A stretch of 64,000 nt of DNA from positions 3,315,471-3,379,470 of the forward strand of contig NZ_CP086111.1 of the NCBI RefSeq assembly GCF_016806835.2. Direction: 5' to 3'. Each line of letters begins with the position of its first letter. Within the stretch, counting starts at the first letter, position 1. The DNA is from Skermanella rosea (lineage in GTDB: Bacteria > Pseudomonadota > Alphaproteobacteria > Azospirillales > Azospirillaceae). The translations under genes were made by a program, and so were the position numbers. Shown in pieces: positions 54,689-63,984 of this stretch. The notes below the pieces were generated by a model. That model did not search any database and was not told where the DNA came from. It worked only from the letters and a program-made list of their open reading frames with translations.

Positions 54689-55141
54689 TTACTTGCGGCC
54701 GAACATCTTGCCGATGCCGCGGCTCGGTCCGGTGGCGTTGTCCTGCACCGGCTCGACGGTCGTCTCGACCGCCTCGGCATCCTTGCCGTCGGCCGTCGCG
54801 CCCGCGGCTGTCCGGCCGCCCTTGGCGGGCTCGGTCTTCGCCAGCACCATGTTGATCGTGGAGCGAAGCACACGGACGCGGACGCCCTCGGCGATCTCGA
54901 CCACCAGCTCGTCGTCGGTGCCGACCTTCGTGATGGTGCCGACGATGCCGCCGCCGGTGACGACCCGGTCGCCTCGGCGCAACGCCTCGAGCATGGACTT
55001 ATGCTCTTTCAGCTTCTTTTGCTGCGGACGAATCAGCAGGAAATAGAAGACGACGAAGATCAGGATCAGCGGCAGAAACGACATCAGGCCAGCCGCTCCC
55101 GCCCCATCCGCGGCCTGTGCATAGGCCGTTGATACGAACAT
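54689..55141 (-). CDS. yajC: preprotein translocase subunit YajC
   Basis: A 150-residue protein with one membrane helix (about 18-38) followed by the YajC hallmark FLLIRPQQKKLKEHK and the GDRVVTGGGIVGTI segment. The last 35 residues are an extra low-complexity tail compared with the 110-residue E. coli protein. AGGAG precedes the ATG. It opens the yajC-secD-secF-Mth938 unit. Confidence 0.94.
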   Translation of the reverse strand: MFVSTAYAQAADGAGAAGLMSFLPLILIFVVFYFLLIRPQQKKLKEHKSMLEALRRGDRVVTGGGIVGTITKVGTDDELVVEIAEGVRVRVLRSTINMVLAKTEPAKGGRTAAGATADGKDAEAVETTVEPVQDNATGPSRGIGKMFGRK

Positions 55142-55179
55142 CCGGTGCTCCTCTCGTTATATTCTTGGCGGACCGCGGG

Positions 55180-55207
55180 ACTATAACGGCCCGCGCCCGG
55201 GTTGCAA
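55180..55207 (-). promoter_or_regulatory. sigma-70-type promoter candidate for yajC-secDF
   Basis: On the minus strand TTGCAA (55207-55202) and TATAGT (55185-55180) are 16 bases apart, with the predicted start of RNA some 35 bases before the yajC ATG. Confidence 0.5.
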
Positions 55208-55308
55208 TCGAAACCGGCCAAGACTGACGCGCCGCCCGGAAGTCCTTCCGGAATGGCCGACCTGTCTTGTGCTGCGCCCGAGCTATGCTAGGGTTTGCCG
55301 CCCATGCG

Positions 55309-55329
55309 GCCCGGTCGGGCCGACCGGGC
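55309..55329 (+). other. strong hairpin in the leader of the DUF815 gene
   Basis: GCCCGGTCG (55309-55317) and CGACCGGGC (55321-55329) pair perfectly around a 3-base loop, 40 bases before the GTG start of the DUF815 gene. No T run follows. It may shape translation or be an operator. Confidence 0.4.
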
Positions 55330-55368
55330 TCCACATTCCTACCGCATATGTAGTCAGGTTCCCGGTCA

Positions 55369-56244
55369 GTGCAAACAGCTTCAGACAAAGACGATACATC
55401 CCTGCCCGTCCTGCTCGCCCGAATCGCGGACGCGCTCGAGCGTCTCGCCCCGCCGCCGGCCCCGTCGCCGGACCTGTCCGGGGCCGACGCCTTCACTTGG
55501 CATGCCGAGGGCCGGCGCCTCGTCCCGGTGCCCCAGGTCAACCGGGTGGAGCTGCCGCTCCTCCAGGGGGTCATGCGCCAGCGCGATACCCTGCTGGAGA
55601 ACACCCGCCGCTTCGCCGACGGGCTGCCGGCCAACAACGCGCTGCTGTGGGGCGCGCGGGGCATGGGCAAGAGCTCCCTGGTGAAGGCCGTCCACGCGAC
55701 GGTATCCGAGGAAATGCCGGGCGTGCTCGCCCTGGTGGAGATCCACCGGGAGGACATCCCCTCCCTGCCGGAGCTGCTGAACCTGCTGCGCGCCTCGAAG
55801 CGCCGCTTCGTGCTGTTCTGCGACGACCTGTCGTTCGACCATGACGACGCCGCGTACAAGTCGCTGAAGGCGGTGCTGGACGGCGGCATCGAGGGGCGCC
55901 CGGCCAACGTCGTGTTCTACGCCACGTCGAACCGGCGCCACCTGATGTCGCGCGACATGATCGAGAATGAGCGATCGACCGCGATCAACCCCCACGAATC
56001 GGTCGAGGAGAAGGTATCGCTGTCGGATCGTTTCGGCCTGTGGCTTGGCTTCCACAACTGCGACCAGCAAACCTTCTTCGCGATGGTCGAAGGCTACGCC
56101 GATCGTTTCGGGCTCGACATGGCCCGGGACCAGCTTCGGGCGGAGGCGATCGAGTGGTCGATGACCCGCGGCAGCCGGTCGGGCCGCGTCGCCTGGCAGT
56201 TCATCCAGGACCTGGCCGGCCGTCTGGGGCAACGTCTCGACTGA
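55369..56244 (+). CDS. DUF815 family AAA-type ATPase
   Basis: A 291-residue cytosolic P-loop ATPase. Walker A is WGARGMGKSS (94-102+), Walker B is FVLFCDDLSF, and ATSNRRHLMSR is the sensor-like segment of this family. DUF815 proteins are widespread; no firm function is known. The GTG start is the only suitable one before the conserved region. Its last 44 bases overlap, tail to tail, the end of the convergent LysM/M23 gene. Confidence 0.87.
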   Translation: MQTASDKDDTSLPVLLARIADALERLAPPPAPSPDLSGADAFTWHAEGRRLVPVPQVNRVELPLLQGVMRQRDTLLENTRRFADGLPANNALLWGARGMGKSSLVKAVHATVSEEMPGVLALVEIHREDIPSLPELLNLLRASKRRFVLFCDDLSFDHDDAAYKSLKAVLDGGIEGRPANVVFYATSNRRHLMSRDMIENERSTAINPHESVEEKVSLSDRFGLWLGFHNCDQQTFFAMVEGYADRFGLDMARDQLRAEAIEWSMTRGSRSGRVAWQFIQDLAGRLGQRLD

Positions 56245-57544
56245 CGCGCCGCTCGCCGGAGAGGTGGTCGCGAGGGTCCATCGCCCGGTTGGACTTGCGC
56301 AGTTCGAAATGGAGCTGCGGGGAGGAGACGTTGCCGGTGCTGCCGACGGTGCCGATCTTCTGCCCGCGCTTCACCGTGGCGCCGCGATCCACCAGCATCT
56401 CGTCCAGGTGGGCGTAGGCGCTCATCCAGCCGTCGGCGTGCCGGATCAGCAGCAGGTTGCCGAAGCCGCGCAGCTCGTTGCCGGCATAGGCCACGACGCC
56501 GTTCTCCGCCGCCACGACGGCCGTCCCCTTCGGCGCGCTGATGTTCAGCCCGTCATTGTGAAGGCCGCCCGGCTTGGGTCCGAACTCCGACAGGATGGTG
56601 CCCCTGACCGGCCACTGGAACCGGCCGGAACTGCGCGGTTCCGGCGTTTCGATGGCGGGCGGCTTGGCCGCCACGGCAGGGGGAGGAGCGGCCGCGGGCG
56701 GTGCCGGGACGGCTGCGGGCGGCGTGGGCGCCGGAGCGGGCGCGGTGGCCTGGGGCGGCTTCACCGGAATCCGGGGCACCGGCCGGGCTGCCGCCGGCGC
56801 GGGCGGAGGCTCCACGGCGGCGACCTGACCGTTCGGCTGCGGTGCCGGTACCGGAACCGGGTGGACCGGAGCGGGCGTCGCCATGACCGGCGGCGCGGGG
56901 ATCGGCTCCGGAGCGGGCGTCGGCAGGGGACCGGACTGCACCGCACCGTACCCCGGACGCGGCGAGTAGGGCGGATACTGCGTCTGAGGCACGGGTTGCG
57001 GCACCGGCTGGGCCGGCGGAGGCGGCAGCGCCTGCGCCGAGACGGTCGGGCGCGGCGCCGCTTCCGGCACCCGGCCGGACCCCAGGGCATTTCGCTGGCC
57101 CACATCCGCGGCCGGAGCCTGGGCGACCATCGTGTCCGGGCCGCCCGGCAACTGGAGCTGCTGGCCCACCTTGATCGCGAACGGTTCCTTCAAGCCGTTC
57201 GTCCGCGCCAGTTCGGACATGCCGACCCGATGCATGCGCGAGATGCTGGAGATCGTGTCGCCGCGCTGCACGGTGTAGAACCGGGCCGTGGGCAGTCGGA
57301 GGCGCTGGCCGACGGCAAGGCCGTAGGGGGGCTTGAGGCCGTTCAGCTCGATCACCTCGCGCATGGGTACATTGTACCGGCGCGCGATCTCATAGACATT
57401 GTCGCCCCGCGCCACCGTGATCATTCCCGGGGCCGAGGGTGCCGGCTGCTCCCGGTAGATCGACACCGGCGCCGGCGCGTCGGCGCGCGTACACCCCGCG
57501 ATGGCGAGAGCGGCGAAGAGGGCCAGTCGCTTCCGCGGTTCCAT
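56201..57544 (-). CDS. LysM / M23-domain lipoprotein, NlpD-like
   Basis: A 447-residue envelope protein: signal peptide with lipobox (LAIAGC), two LysM peptidoglycan-binding modules (about 43-86 and 90-132), a long proline/alanine linker (150-320) and a C-terminal LytM/M23 domain (about 330-430). In the M23 domain the first metal site reads HNDGLNIS, so the usual H-x3-D has Asn at both key positions, while YAHLDEM and PQLHFEL keep later histidines. This points to a non-catalytic activator of amidases, as with NlpD and EnvC. It is followed by pcm upstream and DUF815 downstream. Confidence 0.86.
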   Translation of the reverse strand: MEPRKRLALFAALAIAGCTRADAPAPVSIYREQPAPSAPGMITVARGDNVYEIARRYNVPMREVIELNGLKPPYGLAVGQRLRLPTARFYTVQRGDTISSISRMHRVGMSELARTNGLKEPFAIKVGQQLQLPGGPDTMVAQAPAADVGQRNALGSGRVPEAAPRPTVSAQALPPPPAQPVPQPVPQTQYPPYSPRPGYGAVQSGPLPTPAPEPIPAPPVMATPAPVHPVPVPAPQPNGQVAAVEPPPAPAAARPVPRIPVKPPQATAPAPAPTPPAAVPAPPAAAPPPAVAAKPPAIETPEPRSSGRFQWPVRGTILSEFGPKPGGLHNDGLNISAPKGTAVVAAENGVVAYAGNELRGFGNLLLIRHADGWMSAYAHLDEMLVDRGATVKRGQKIGTVGSTGNVSSPQLHFELRKSNRAMDPRDHLSGERRVSRDVAPDGRPGPG

Positions 57545-57549
57545 GGCGG

Positions 57550-58215
57550 TCACGACGTGCGGACGCGGGCGACCGGAACCGGGACCGGTTCGGGAAGCAG
57601 GGGCACGAACCGTACGGGCCACAATTCCTCCCTGTGCAGGCCGGTCTCGGTGCGGCGAATCCGATAGACCCGCTGGTCCCGCCGGTCGTTCCCCAGCGGG
57701 ACGACCATGACGCCGCCGACCGCGAGCTGGTCGGTCAGGTCCTGCGGTATCGCGCCGTCGGCCGCGGCGGTCACCAGGATGCGGTCGAACGGCGCCTGCT
57801 CGGGCCACCCCTTGGTGCCGTCGCCCGCGCGGGTGGTGATGTTGTGCAGCCCCAGTTGATGGAACCGGGCCTCGGCGTCGCGCAGGAGCGGACGGTGCCG
57901 CTCGATCGTGTAGACCCGCCGGGTAAGCCGCGACAGGACGGCGGCCTGATAGCCGGAGCCGGTGCCGATCTCCAGCACCTTCAGCCGGTTATGCAGCTCC
58001 AGCGCCTGGGTCATCATGGCGACCACCAGCGGCTGGCTGATCGTCTGGCCGGACCCGATCGGCAGGGCCATGTCCTCGTACGCCTGATCCAGGAAGGACG
58101 GCGGGACGAACGCTTCGCGCGGCAAGCGCTCGATCACGGCCAGCACCGCCGTGTCGGTCACGCCCGACCGGCGAAGCTGCATGATCAGGCGGATCTTGCG
58201 CGCATCGATGCTCAA
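57550..58215 (-). CDS. pcm: protein-L-isoaspartate O-methyltransferase
   Basis: A 221-residue repair enzyme that methylates isoaspartyl residues in damaged proteins. The SAM site is [15 protein letters not shown], with the substrate motif [11 protein letters not shown] before it. The best start is TTG at 58215, which overlaps the surE stop (TTGA), so translation is coupled; the next in-frame ATG would remove about 11 residues. The surE-pcm-nlpD order matches that in gammaproteobacteria. Confidence 0.92.
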   Translation of the reverse strand: MSIDARKIRLIMQLRRSGVTDTAVLAVIERLPREAFVPPSFLDQAYEDMALPIGSGQTISQPLVVAMMTQALELHNRLKVLEIGTGSGYQAAVLSRLTRRVYTIERHRPLLRDAEARFHQLGLHNITTRAGDGTKGWPEQAPFDRILVTAAADGAIPQDLTDQLAVGGVMVVPLGNDRRDQRVYRIRRTETGLHREELWPVRFVPLLPEPVPVPVARVRTS

Positions 58216-58994
58216 GCGAACACCGTCCTCAGCGTATCGAGGGTGGGGGTATGGGTCAGGTCGAGGAACAGGGGCGTGATCGCGATGCCCTTGTCCATCA
58301 CCACCCCGATGTCGGTGTCCGGCAACGTGTCGGCGTCCCCCCGAAGGGTTCCGATCCAGAAATAGGCCCGTCCGCGAGGATCGACCCGTTCCGTCAGGTC
58401 GTCGCCGACCTTGCGCTGGCCGTGGCGGACCACATGGATTCCCTGCGCCTCGCCGGGCTCGACGCTGGGGAAGTTGACGTTCATCAGCACGTTGCGCGGC
58501 CATGCGACCGACACCGCCTTCCGCACCACCTCCGGCCCCCAGTGAAGGGCGGTCTGCCACAGCGCCGGCTGGGCCGGATCGAGATGCTGGCTCATGGCGA
58601 TGGCCGGAACGCCCAGCAGGGTCGCCTCCATCGCGGCGGCGATCGTGCCGGAATAGGTCACGTCCTCGCCCAGGTTGCTGCCGTGGTTGACGCCGGACAG
58701 GACCAAGTCGGGCTTGCGGTCCTTGAGGATGTGGTTGATCGCCAGCAGGACGCAATCGGTCGGCGTGCCGTCCACCGCGAACCGCCGCTCCGCCATCTGC
58801 CGCATGCGCAGGGGCCGGTGCAGGGTAAGCGAGTGGCTGGCGCCGGACTGCTCGGTCTCGGGCGCCACCACCCAGACGTCGTCGGACAGGGACCGGGCGA
58901 TCTTCTCAAGCACTTCCAGGCCGGGAGCATGGATGCCGTCGTCGTTGGACAGCAGGATCCGGGCCTTCGAAACGTCCAGGGGAGCCTTAAGCAT
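58212..58994 (-). CDS. surE: 5'/3'-nucleotidase SurE
   Basis: A 260-residue metal-dependent phosphatase that removes phosphate from nucleoside monophosphates. The metal-binding ILLSNDDG (D18, D19) begins the fold, with SGASHSLTL and [18 protein letters not shown] following. ATG at 58994 overlaps the end of serS by 8 bases; an earlier in-frame ATG at 59018 is less likely. Confidence 0.94.
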   Translation of the reverse strand: MLKAPLDVSKARILLSNDDGIHAPGLEVLEKIARSLSDDVWVVAPETEQSGASHSLTLHRPLRMRQMAERRFAVDGTPTDCVLLAINHILKDRKPDLVLSGVNHGSNLGEDVTYSGTIAAAMEATLLGVPAIAMSQHLDPAQPALWQTALHWGPEVVRKAVSVAWPRNVLMNVNFPSVEPGEAQGIHVVRHGQRKVGDDLTERVDPRGRAYFWIGTLRGDADTLPDTDIGVVMDKGIAITPLFLDLTHTPTLDTLRTVFA

Positions 58995-60261
58995 CCGCCG
59001 CAATCCTATCGAGTCCACCCATGTAGGGCCGCAAGGCTTCCGGCACGATTATGGACCCATCTGGTTGCTGAAAGTTTTCCATGACGGCGATCAGGCAACG
59101 GCCGACCGCGACGCCGGAGCCGTTGAGCGTATGGACGAACTGGGTGTTCTTGTCGCCCCGCGGCCGGCAACGCGCCTTCATGCGGCGAGCCTGGAAATCC
59201 CCGCAGGTCGAGCAACTCGAGATTTCCCGGTAGGCGTTCTGTCCCGGCAGCCAGACCTCGATGTCGTAGGTCCTGGCCGCGGAGAAGCCCATGTCGCCGG
59301 TGCACAGCGCGATCGTGCGGTATGGCAGTTCCAGCCGCTGCAGGACGGTCTCGGCGCATTGGGTCATGCGCTCGTGCTCGGCATTCGACTGGTCCGGGCC
59401 GGTCACGCTGACCATCTCGACCTTCCAGAACTGATGCTGGCGGATCATGCCGCGGGTGTCCTTGCCGGCGGCCCCGGCTTCGGACCTGAAGCAGGGCGTC
59501 AGGGCGGCCATGCGGAGCGGCAGGTCCTCCAGGTCGAGGATCCGGTCGGCGACCAAGTTGGTCAGCGGCACCTCGGCGGTCGGGATCAGCCAGTGGCCGG
59601 TCGTGGTGCGGAACAGGTCCTCGGCGAACTTGGGAAGCTGGCCCGTGCCGAAGGCGGCCTCGTCGCGCACCATCAGGGGCGGCATGACCTCGGTATAGCC
59701 ATGCTCGTTGACGTGGAGATCGAGCATGAACTGGCCGATCGCCCGCTCCAGGCGGGCGAGCTTGCCGCGCAGGACGGTGAACCGCGCACCCGACAGCTTG
59801 GCCCCGGCGGCGAAGTCCATCATCCCCAGCTTCTCGCCAAGCTCGAAATGCTCCAGCGCAGTGTTCAAGCGGGGTGGCTCGCCGACCCGGCGCAGTTCCA
59901 CGTTGCCGCTTTCGTCCGGACCATCGGGAACGTCGTCGGCCGGTATGTTGGGCAGGCTGGCGAGCAGGGTTTCGAGGGCGGCGCCGGTTTCCCGCTCATC
60001 CTCCTCAGTCTGCTGGATGCCTTCCTTCAGGCCGGCTACCTCGGCCATCAGGTCCTGGGCACCGCGTCCTTCGCGCTTGGCCTTGCCGATCTCCTTGGAG
60101 GCCTCGTTCCGGCGAGCCTGCATCTCCTGCAGCGCGGTCTGGGCGGCGCGGCGGCGGGCGTCGAGGTCGAGGATTTCACCCGACATGGCCGACAGCCCGC
60201 GTCTCGCCAGACCACGGTCGAAAGCTTCGGGATTGTCGCGAATCAGGCGTAAGTCGTGCAT
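58987..60261 (-). CDS. serS: serine--tRNA ligase
   Basis: A 424-residue class II aminoacyl-tRNA synthetase. The N-terminal coiled-coil arm (about 30-100) contacts the tRNA. Motif 2 is in [18 protein letters not shown] and motif 3 in [25 protein letters not shown] is the serine-binding loop. Length and start are typical. It is followed by surE with an 8-base overlap. Confidence 0.97.
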   Translation of the reverse strand: MHDLRLIRDNPEAFDRGLARRGLSAMSGEILDLDARRRAAQTALQEMQARRNEASKEIGKAKREGRGAQDLMAEVAGLKEGIQQTEEDERETGAALETLLASLPNIPADDVPDGPDESGNVELRRVGEPPRLNTALEHFELGEKLGMMDFAAGAKLSGARFTVLRGKLARLERAIGQFMLDLHVNEHGYTEVMPPLMVRDEAAFGTGQLPKFAEDLFRTTTGHWLIPTAEVPLTNLVADRILDLEDLPLRMAALTPCFRSEAGAAGKDTRGMIRQHQFWKVEMVSVTGPDQSNAEHERMTQCAETVLQRLELPYRTIALCTGDMGFSAARTYDIEVWLPGQNAYREISSCSTCGDFQARRMKARCRPRGDKNTQFVHTLNGSGVAVGRCLIAVMENFQQPDGSIIVPEALRPYMGGLDRIAADA

Positions 60262-60395
60262 GAGGCCACTGGATCGAAGACGTTACGGGAAGTTGTTTAT
60301 AAAGCTCCTCATGTCCCCGGTCCAGCCGTGCGGACCAGAGCGCGGCGGGCTGTGTTCATTCCGCCGCACCCTGTGGCCCTTTTCACCCAGGCCCC

Positions 60396-61196
60396 TCACT
60401 CAGCCGCTTCGGCTTCCTCGTCCCGCTTGGCCCGCTGCTTTTCCATCACCCGCGCGATCTGCACCGAAATCTCGTACAGCGCATAGAGCGGGACGGCGAG
60501 GCCGAGCTGGCTGATCACGTCGGGGGGCGTCATGATAGCGGCGGCGATCAGGATGACGACGATGGCGTATTTCCGCTTGGACGCCAGCGCCTCCGAGGAG
60601 ACGATGCCGGCCCGGGCCAGCAGGGTCAGCAGCACCGGAAGCTGGAAGGCGATGCCGAAGGCGAAGATCAGCGTCATCACCAGCGACAGGTACTCGCCGA
60701 CGCGCGCCTCGAACTGGATCGGCAGCCCCTCGGGGCCGGGCGCCAGCTGCTCGAAGCTCAGGAAGAAGCTCCAGGCCAGCGGGAAGATCGCGTAATAGAC
60801 GAGCGCGCCGCCCAGGAAGAACATGATCGGCGTGGCCACCAGGAACGGCAGGAAGGCGTTGCGCTCGTGCTTGTAGAGGCCGGGGGCGACGAACATCCAG
60901 AGCTGGCTGGCGATGATCGGGAACGCCAGGAACATGGCGGCCCAGAAGGCGACCTTGACGTAGGTGAAAAACGCCTCCGTCAGGCCGGTATAGATCATGC
61001 GGCGGCCTTCGTGGCCGAGCAGGTCGGCCAGCGGACGGACCAGGAAGGCGTAGATGTCTGCGCTGAAATAGTAACAGATCAGGAAGGCGGCGAAGACCGC
61101 CGCTATGGAGTACATCAGCCGGTTGCGCAGCTCGATCAGGTGATCGAGCAGCGGCATCTTGCTGTCGTCGAGGCCGTCTTCACTCACGGTGGTCAT
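60396..61196 (-). CDS. tatC: Sec-independent protein translocase TatC
   Basis: A 266-residue inner-membrane protein with six helices that recognises twin-arginine signal peptides. MPLLDHLIELRNRLMYS opens the protein as usual, with FLAFPIIASQLWMFVAPGLYKHER and FAFGIAFQLPVLL following. The C-terminus is charged. Its ATG overlaps the tatB stop (ATGA). Confidence 0.96.
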   Translation of the reverse strand: MTTVSEDGLDDSKMPLLDHLIELRNRLMYSIAAVFAAFLICYYFSADIYAFLVRPLADLLGHEGRRMIYTGLTEAFFTYVKVAFWAAMFLAFPIIASQLWMFVAPGLYKHERNAFLPFLVATPIMFFLGGALVYYAIFPLAWSFFLSFEQLAPGPEGLPIQFEARVGEYLSLVMTLIFAFGIAFQLPVLLTLLARAGIVSSEALASKRKYAIVVILIAAAIMTPPDVISQLGLAVPLYALYEISVQIARVMEKQRAKRDEEAEAAE

Positions 61197-61720
61197 GCCC
61201 GCTTGTCAGAGGTATCGGCCGGCACCGCGGCCGGCTCGGGGGTCTTCTGTTCGGCCGGCACGGCTGGAAGCTGAGGCTCGGCGGCCGCCGCGGGGATCTG
61301 GGCGGGCGGGCGCCTGGCCTCCGGAGCCGTCGCACCCCCGTCCGTATCCCGGTGGGCCGCCCTGTCCGCTTCGGCTTCCGGGTCGGAGTCATCCTCCGCG
61401 CGCGGACGGGCCGTGACCGCCGGGCTTGACGTGACGTTGGGATCGAACGCGTTGCGCAGGGAGCCGGAGGGGTCGATGGTATTCTCCACCTCCTTCGCCA
61501 AGTTCAGGTTGCGCAGTTCGGTCGCCTGCCGGCGCACGTCCTCCAGATCGGCCTCGCGGATCATTTCGTCCACGCTGTTCTGGAAGTCGCGGGTCAGCAT
61601 GCGCGCCTTGCGCACCCAGATGCCGACGGTCTTCAGGACCTTGGGCAAGTCCTTGGGTCCAATGACGAGCAGCGCCACCACCATGATGACGAGCAGTTCG
61701 GACCAGCCAATATCAAGCAT
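61193..61720 (-). CDS. tatB: Sec-independent protein translocase TatB
   Basis: A 175-residue protein with the N-terminal MLDIGWSELLVIMVVALLV helix, then GPKDLPKVLKTVG and an amphipathic helix. The TatB features Glu at position 8 and GPKxLP are present. The C-terminal half is a Pro/Ala/Glu-rich tail. It lies 101 bases after tatA and overlaps tatC. Confidence 0.94.
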   Translation of the reverse strand: MLDIGWSELLVIMVVALLVIGPKDLPKVLKTVGIWVRKARMLTRDFQNSVDEMIREADLEDVRRQATELRNLNLAKEVENTIDPSGSLRNAFDPNVTSSPAVTARPRAEDDSDPEAEADRAAHRDTDGGATAPEARRPPAQIPAAAAEPQLPAVPAEQKTPEPAAVPADTSDKRA

Positions 61721-61821
61721 TACGGATCGTCCAGGGACGGCGGAAGGGGCCCGCTACCAAAGGCGGGACGGCGGGCGACATGGAACTGCCAAGCGCTTTG
61801 CGGAGGCTCTGCCGGGACCGC

Positions 61822-62133
61822 TCAGGTCTTGGCCGTCTCGTCCTTCCTGACCGTGGTGGTGTGGTCCACCGTCGGCGTGCCGGCCGGCGGAACGTGAGCC
61901 ATCGGCTGGGCCGGCGCGGTGTGGACGGGCTGCTGGACCGGCTGGGTCGTGGCGTGGCTGTCGATCACCCTGGGCTGTTCGGCGACGCCGTCATCGTCGT
62001 CCTCCTTCAGGCCGGACTTGAAGTTCTTGACGCCCTTGGCGACGTCGCCCATCACCTTCGGCAGCTTGCCGGCTCCGAAAATGATCAGGACGATCACGAG
62101 GATCAGGACCACCTGCCAAATACCGATACTCAT
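61822..62133 (-). CDS. tatA: Sec-independent protein translocase TatA
   Basis: A 103-residue pore-forming component: the N-terminal helix MSIGIWQVVLILVIVLIIFG is followed by AGKLPKVMGDVAKGVKNFK and a disordered tail. It is somewhat longer than E. coli TatA (89). It opens the tatABC unit, and serS follows at the far end after 134 bases. Confidence 0.95.
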   Translation of the reverse strand: MSIGIWQVVLILVIVLIIFGAGKLPKVMGDVAKGVKNFKSGLKEDDDDGVAEQPRVIDSHATTQPVQQPVHTAPAQPMAHVPPAGTPTVDHTTTVRKDETAKT

Positions 62134-62246
62134 TGAGAAATCTCCAAAGTCCGCTCGTGGGTGCGCGCTGCGGCGCGATATTGGCAGAAAGCCAAACCGA
62201 CCGCAACGATCCGGGGGATCAAAGCGCCCCGGGATATCACAACTAT

Positions 62247-63530
62247 TTATGTCGGATCTTTGGCGGGAAATACAAAGGCTTGCCGGAGGTCCAGCATGAT
62301 TGCCACGTGCGAATCCTCGGGCGGAAGGAACTGGCCGGGCATCCGGGAATGCAGATGGCGCCCGTCGCCTCCGTCCGGCACGTCGAGATGGATCAGACTT
62401 GTCCGGCCGAGCAGCCGGGCCGCCATCACGCGGCCCAGGTTGGGAACGCGCCCGCCGTTGGCGGCATCCGGAGCGGCAAGCTGAAGCGCCTCGGGACGGA
62501 TGAGCACTTCGGCCGCGGCTCCCTCGGCAAGGTCGCAGGGCACCCGGCCGACAGGAGTGTCGACCGCGCCGCCGCGCACCCGGCCGGCGATCCGGTTGAC
62601 CTCCCCGAAGAACTGCGCGGCGAAGGCATCGGCCGGGCGGGTATAGAGATCGACCGGACTGCCGAGCTGGATCAGCTTGCCGTCGCGCATCAGGGCGATC
62701 CGGTCAGCCAGGAACATCGCCTCCTCCGGATCGTGGGTGACCAGCATGGTGGCCGCCCCGGTCTTCTTAAGGACGTGCAGCGTCTCGTCGCGCACCTGCT
62801 CGCGCAGGCGGGCGTCCAGGCCGGAGAACGGCTCGTCCAGCAGAAGCACCGCCGGATTGGGCGCCAGCGCGCGGGCCAGCGCCACGCGCTGCTGCTGCCC
62901 GCCGGACAAGGCATGGGGGAAGTGGTCCGCATGGGAAGCCATCCCGACCTGCTCCAGCGTCTCCATCGCGCGGCGGCGCCGGCTTTCGACCGGGATGCCT
63001 GACAGTCCGAATCGGACGTTGTCGATCACCGACAAGTGCGGGAACAGGGCATAGTCCTGAAACACCAGCCCCACGCCGCGCCGCTCCGGCGGAACGCAGC
63101 CGCCGCTGTCGGCGACCACCTTGCCGTTGATCCTCACCGTGCCGTGCTGGAGCGCCTCCAGCCCCGCCGCGACCCGCAGGAGCGTTGACTTTCCGCAGCC
63201 GCTGGGACCGACCAGGCACATGATCTCGCCGCGCGCGATGCCGAGGCTGACGTCATCCACGGCCACCATTCCGCCGTAGCGGTGCCGCACATGGTCGAGG
63301 CCGAGCGCCTCCTGCGCCGATACGGCGTGCTTGGGCGCCGGACCGGCTACGTCGTGCGACGACGCCGGATCCCTGTTAGCACCCCCAGAAGCGGGTGATG
63401 CGGCCCCTGATCCCGCCGGCGACTTTCCGACCCAGGTCGCCGAACGGCCGCGCAGAGCGGCCCGCAGCGCCGAACGCAGGCTCGAAGGGCGGGAAGCCAC
63501 GGTACGGTCGTCGAAATAGGAATGATCCAT
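62247..63530 (-). CDS. ABC transporter ATP-binding protein, iron(III)/polyamine type (FbpC/PotA-like)
   Basis: A 427-residue importer ATPase. Walker A is GPSGCGKST at 108-116, the Q-loop LVFQDYALFPHLSV, the signature LSGGQQQR and Walker B LLLDEP, followed by D-loop SGLDARLREQ. A C-terminal TOBE-like domain (about 325-427) marks the MalK/FbpC/PotA class. The first 75 residues are an unusual Ser/Ala/Arg-rich extension before LGLDHVRHRYG; a later start cannot be excluded, but ATG at 63530 has the cleanest position. No permease or binding-protein gene is adjacent in the window. Confidence 0.85.
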   Translation of the reverse strand: MDHSYFDDRTVASRPSSLRSALRAALRGRSATWVGKSPAGSGAASPASGGANRDPASSHDVAGPAPKHAVSAQEALGLDHVRHRYGGMVAVDDVSLGIARGEIMCLVGPSGCGKSTLLRVAAGLEALQHGTVRINGKVVADSGGCVPPERRGVGLVFQDYALFPHLSVIDNVRFGLSGIPVESRRRRAMETLEQVGMASHADHFPHALSGGQQQRVALARALAPNPAVLLLDEPFSGLDARLREQVRDETLHVLKKTGAATMLVTHDPEEAMFLADRIALMRDGKLIQLGSPVDLYTRPADAFAAQFFGEVNRIAGRVRGGAVDTPVGRVPCDLAEGAAAEVLIRPEALQLAAPDAANGGRVPNLGRVMAARLLGRTSLIHLDVPDGGDGRHLHSRMPGQFLPPEDSHVAIMLDLRQAFVFPAKDPT

Positions 63531-63738
63531 CGGTCCCGGTCGCTGCTTTTGGGGCGGGCGCAAGGGGCTATTAAGGCACGCCCGCACAGGATTGCAATTG
63601 GTTCTTAAAACCAGTCGCAGGGCGGAGGCCGTTTGTCGCAGGTCGCCACGGATAGCAGGAACAGTTGGCCAGTTTCCTCACGATCCGATGGCTGGCCGAA
63701 AGCCGGTTTTGCCGAGTCACATAGCCGGACGGCGCAAG

Positions 63739-63984
63739 CCGGGCTCCAGGTGCCGGCGCGCGCTGCGTCGGCGAGGTATCATTCCTCGCCTCACCCGGCG
63801 CGGCATCGAGAACGGCGCTCATCTCGGCCGTCATCGCTGGGAAGTCGAGCGAACCCTCGCATGGTTCGCCCAGTTCCGAAGGATCTGCGTCCGATACGAG
63901 CGACGCCTGGATATCTTCACCGCCTTCCAACATCTGCCTGCCGCAATCATAACCTTCCGGTTCTTCGAACGATGGTTTTGCTAG
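63739..63984 (+). pseudogene. IS5-family transposase, C-terminal relic
   Basis: The frame ending at the TAG at 63982-63984 codes for RRALRRRGIIPRLTRRGIE, LGRHRWEVERTLAWFAQF and RRICVRYERRLDIFTAFQHL, the well-known C-terminal end of IS5-type (IS427/IS1031 group) DDE transposases, including the catalytic Glu in WEVERT. The N-terminal two thirds with both catalytic Asp residues are absent: the frame upstream (63592-63735) codes for unrelated sequence. No terminal inverted repeat could be seen before the window ends at 64000. Confidence 0.83.

Noticed and set aside
52095..55046. A 983-codon plus-strand open frame opposite secF-secD-yajC
   Set aside because: It is exactly antisense to three well-conserved genes and shows Asp/Arg/Gly-rich shadow sequence without motifs.
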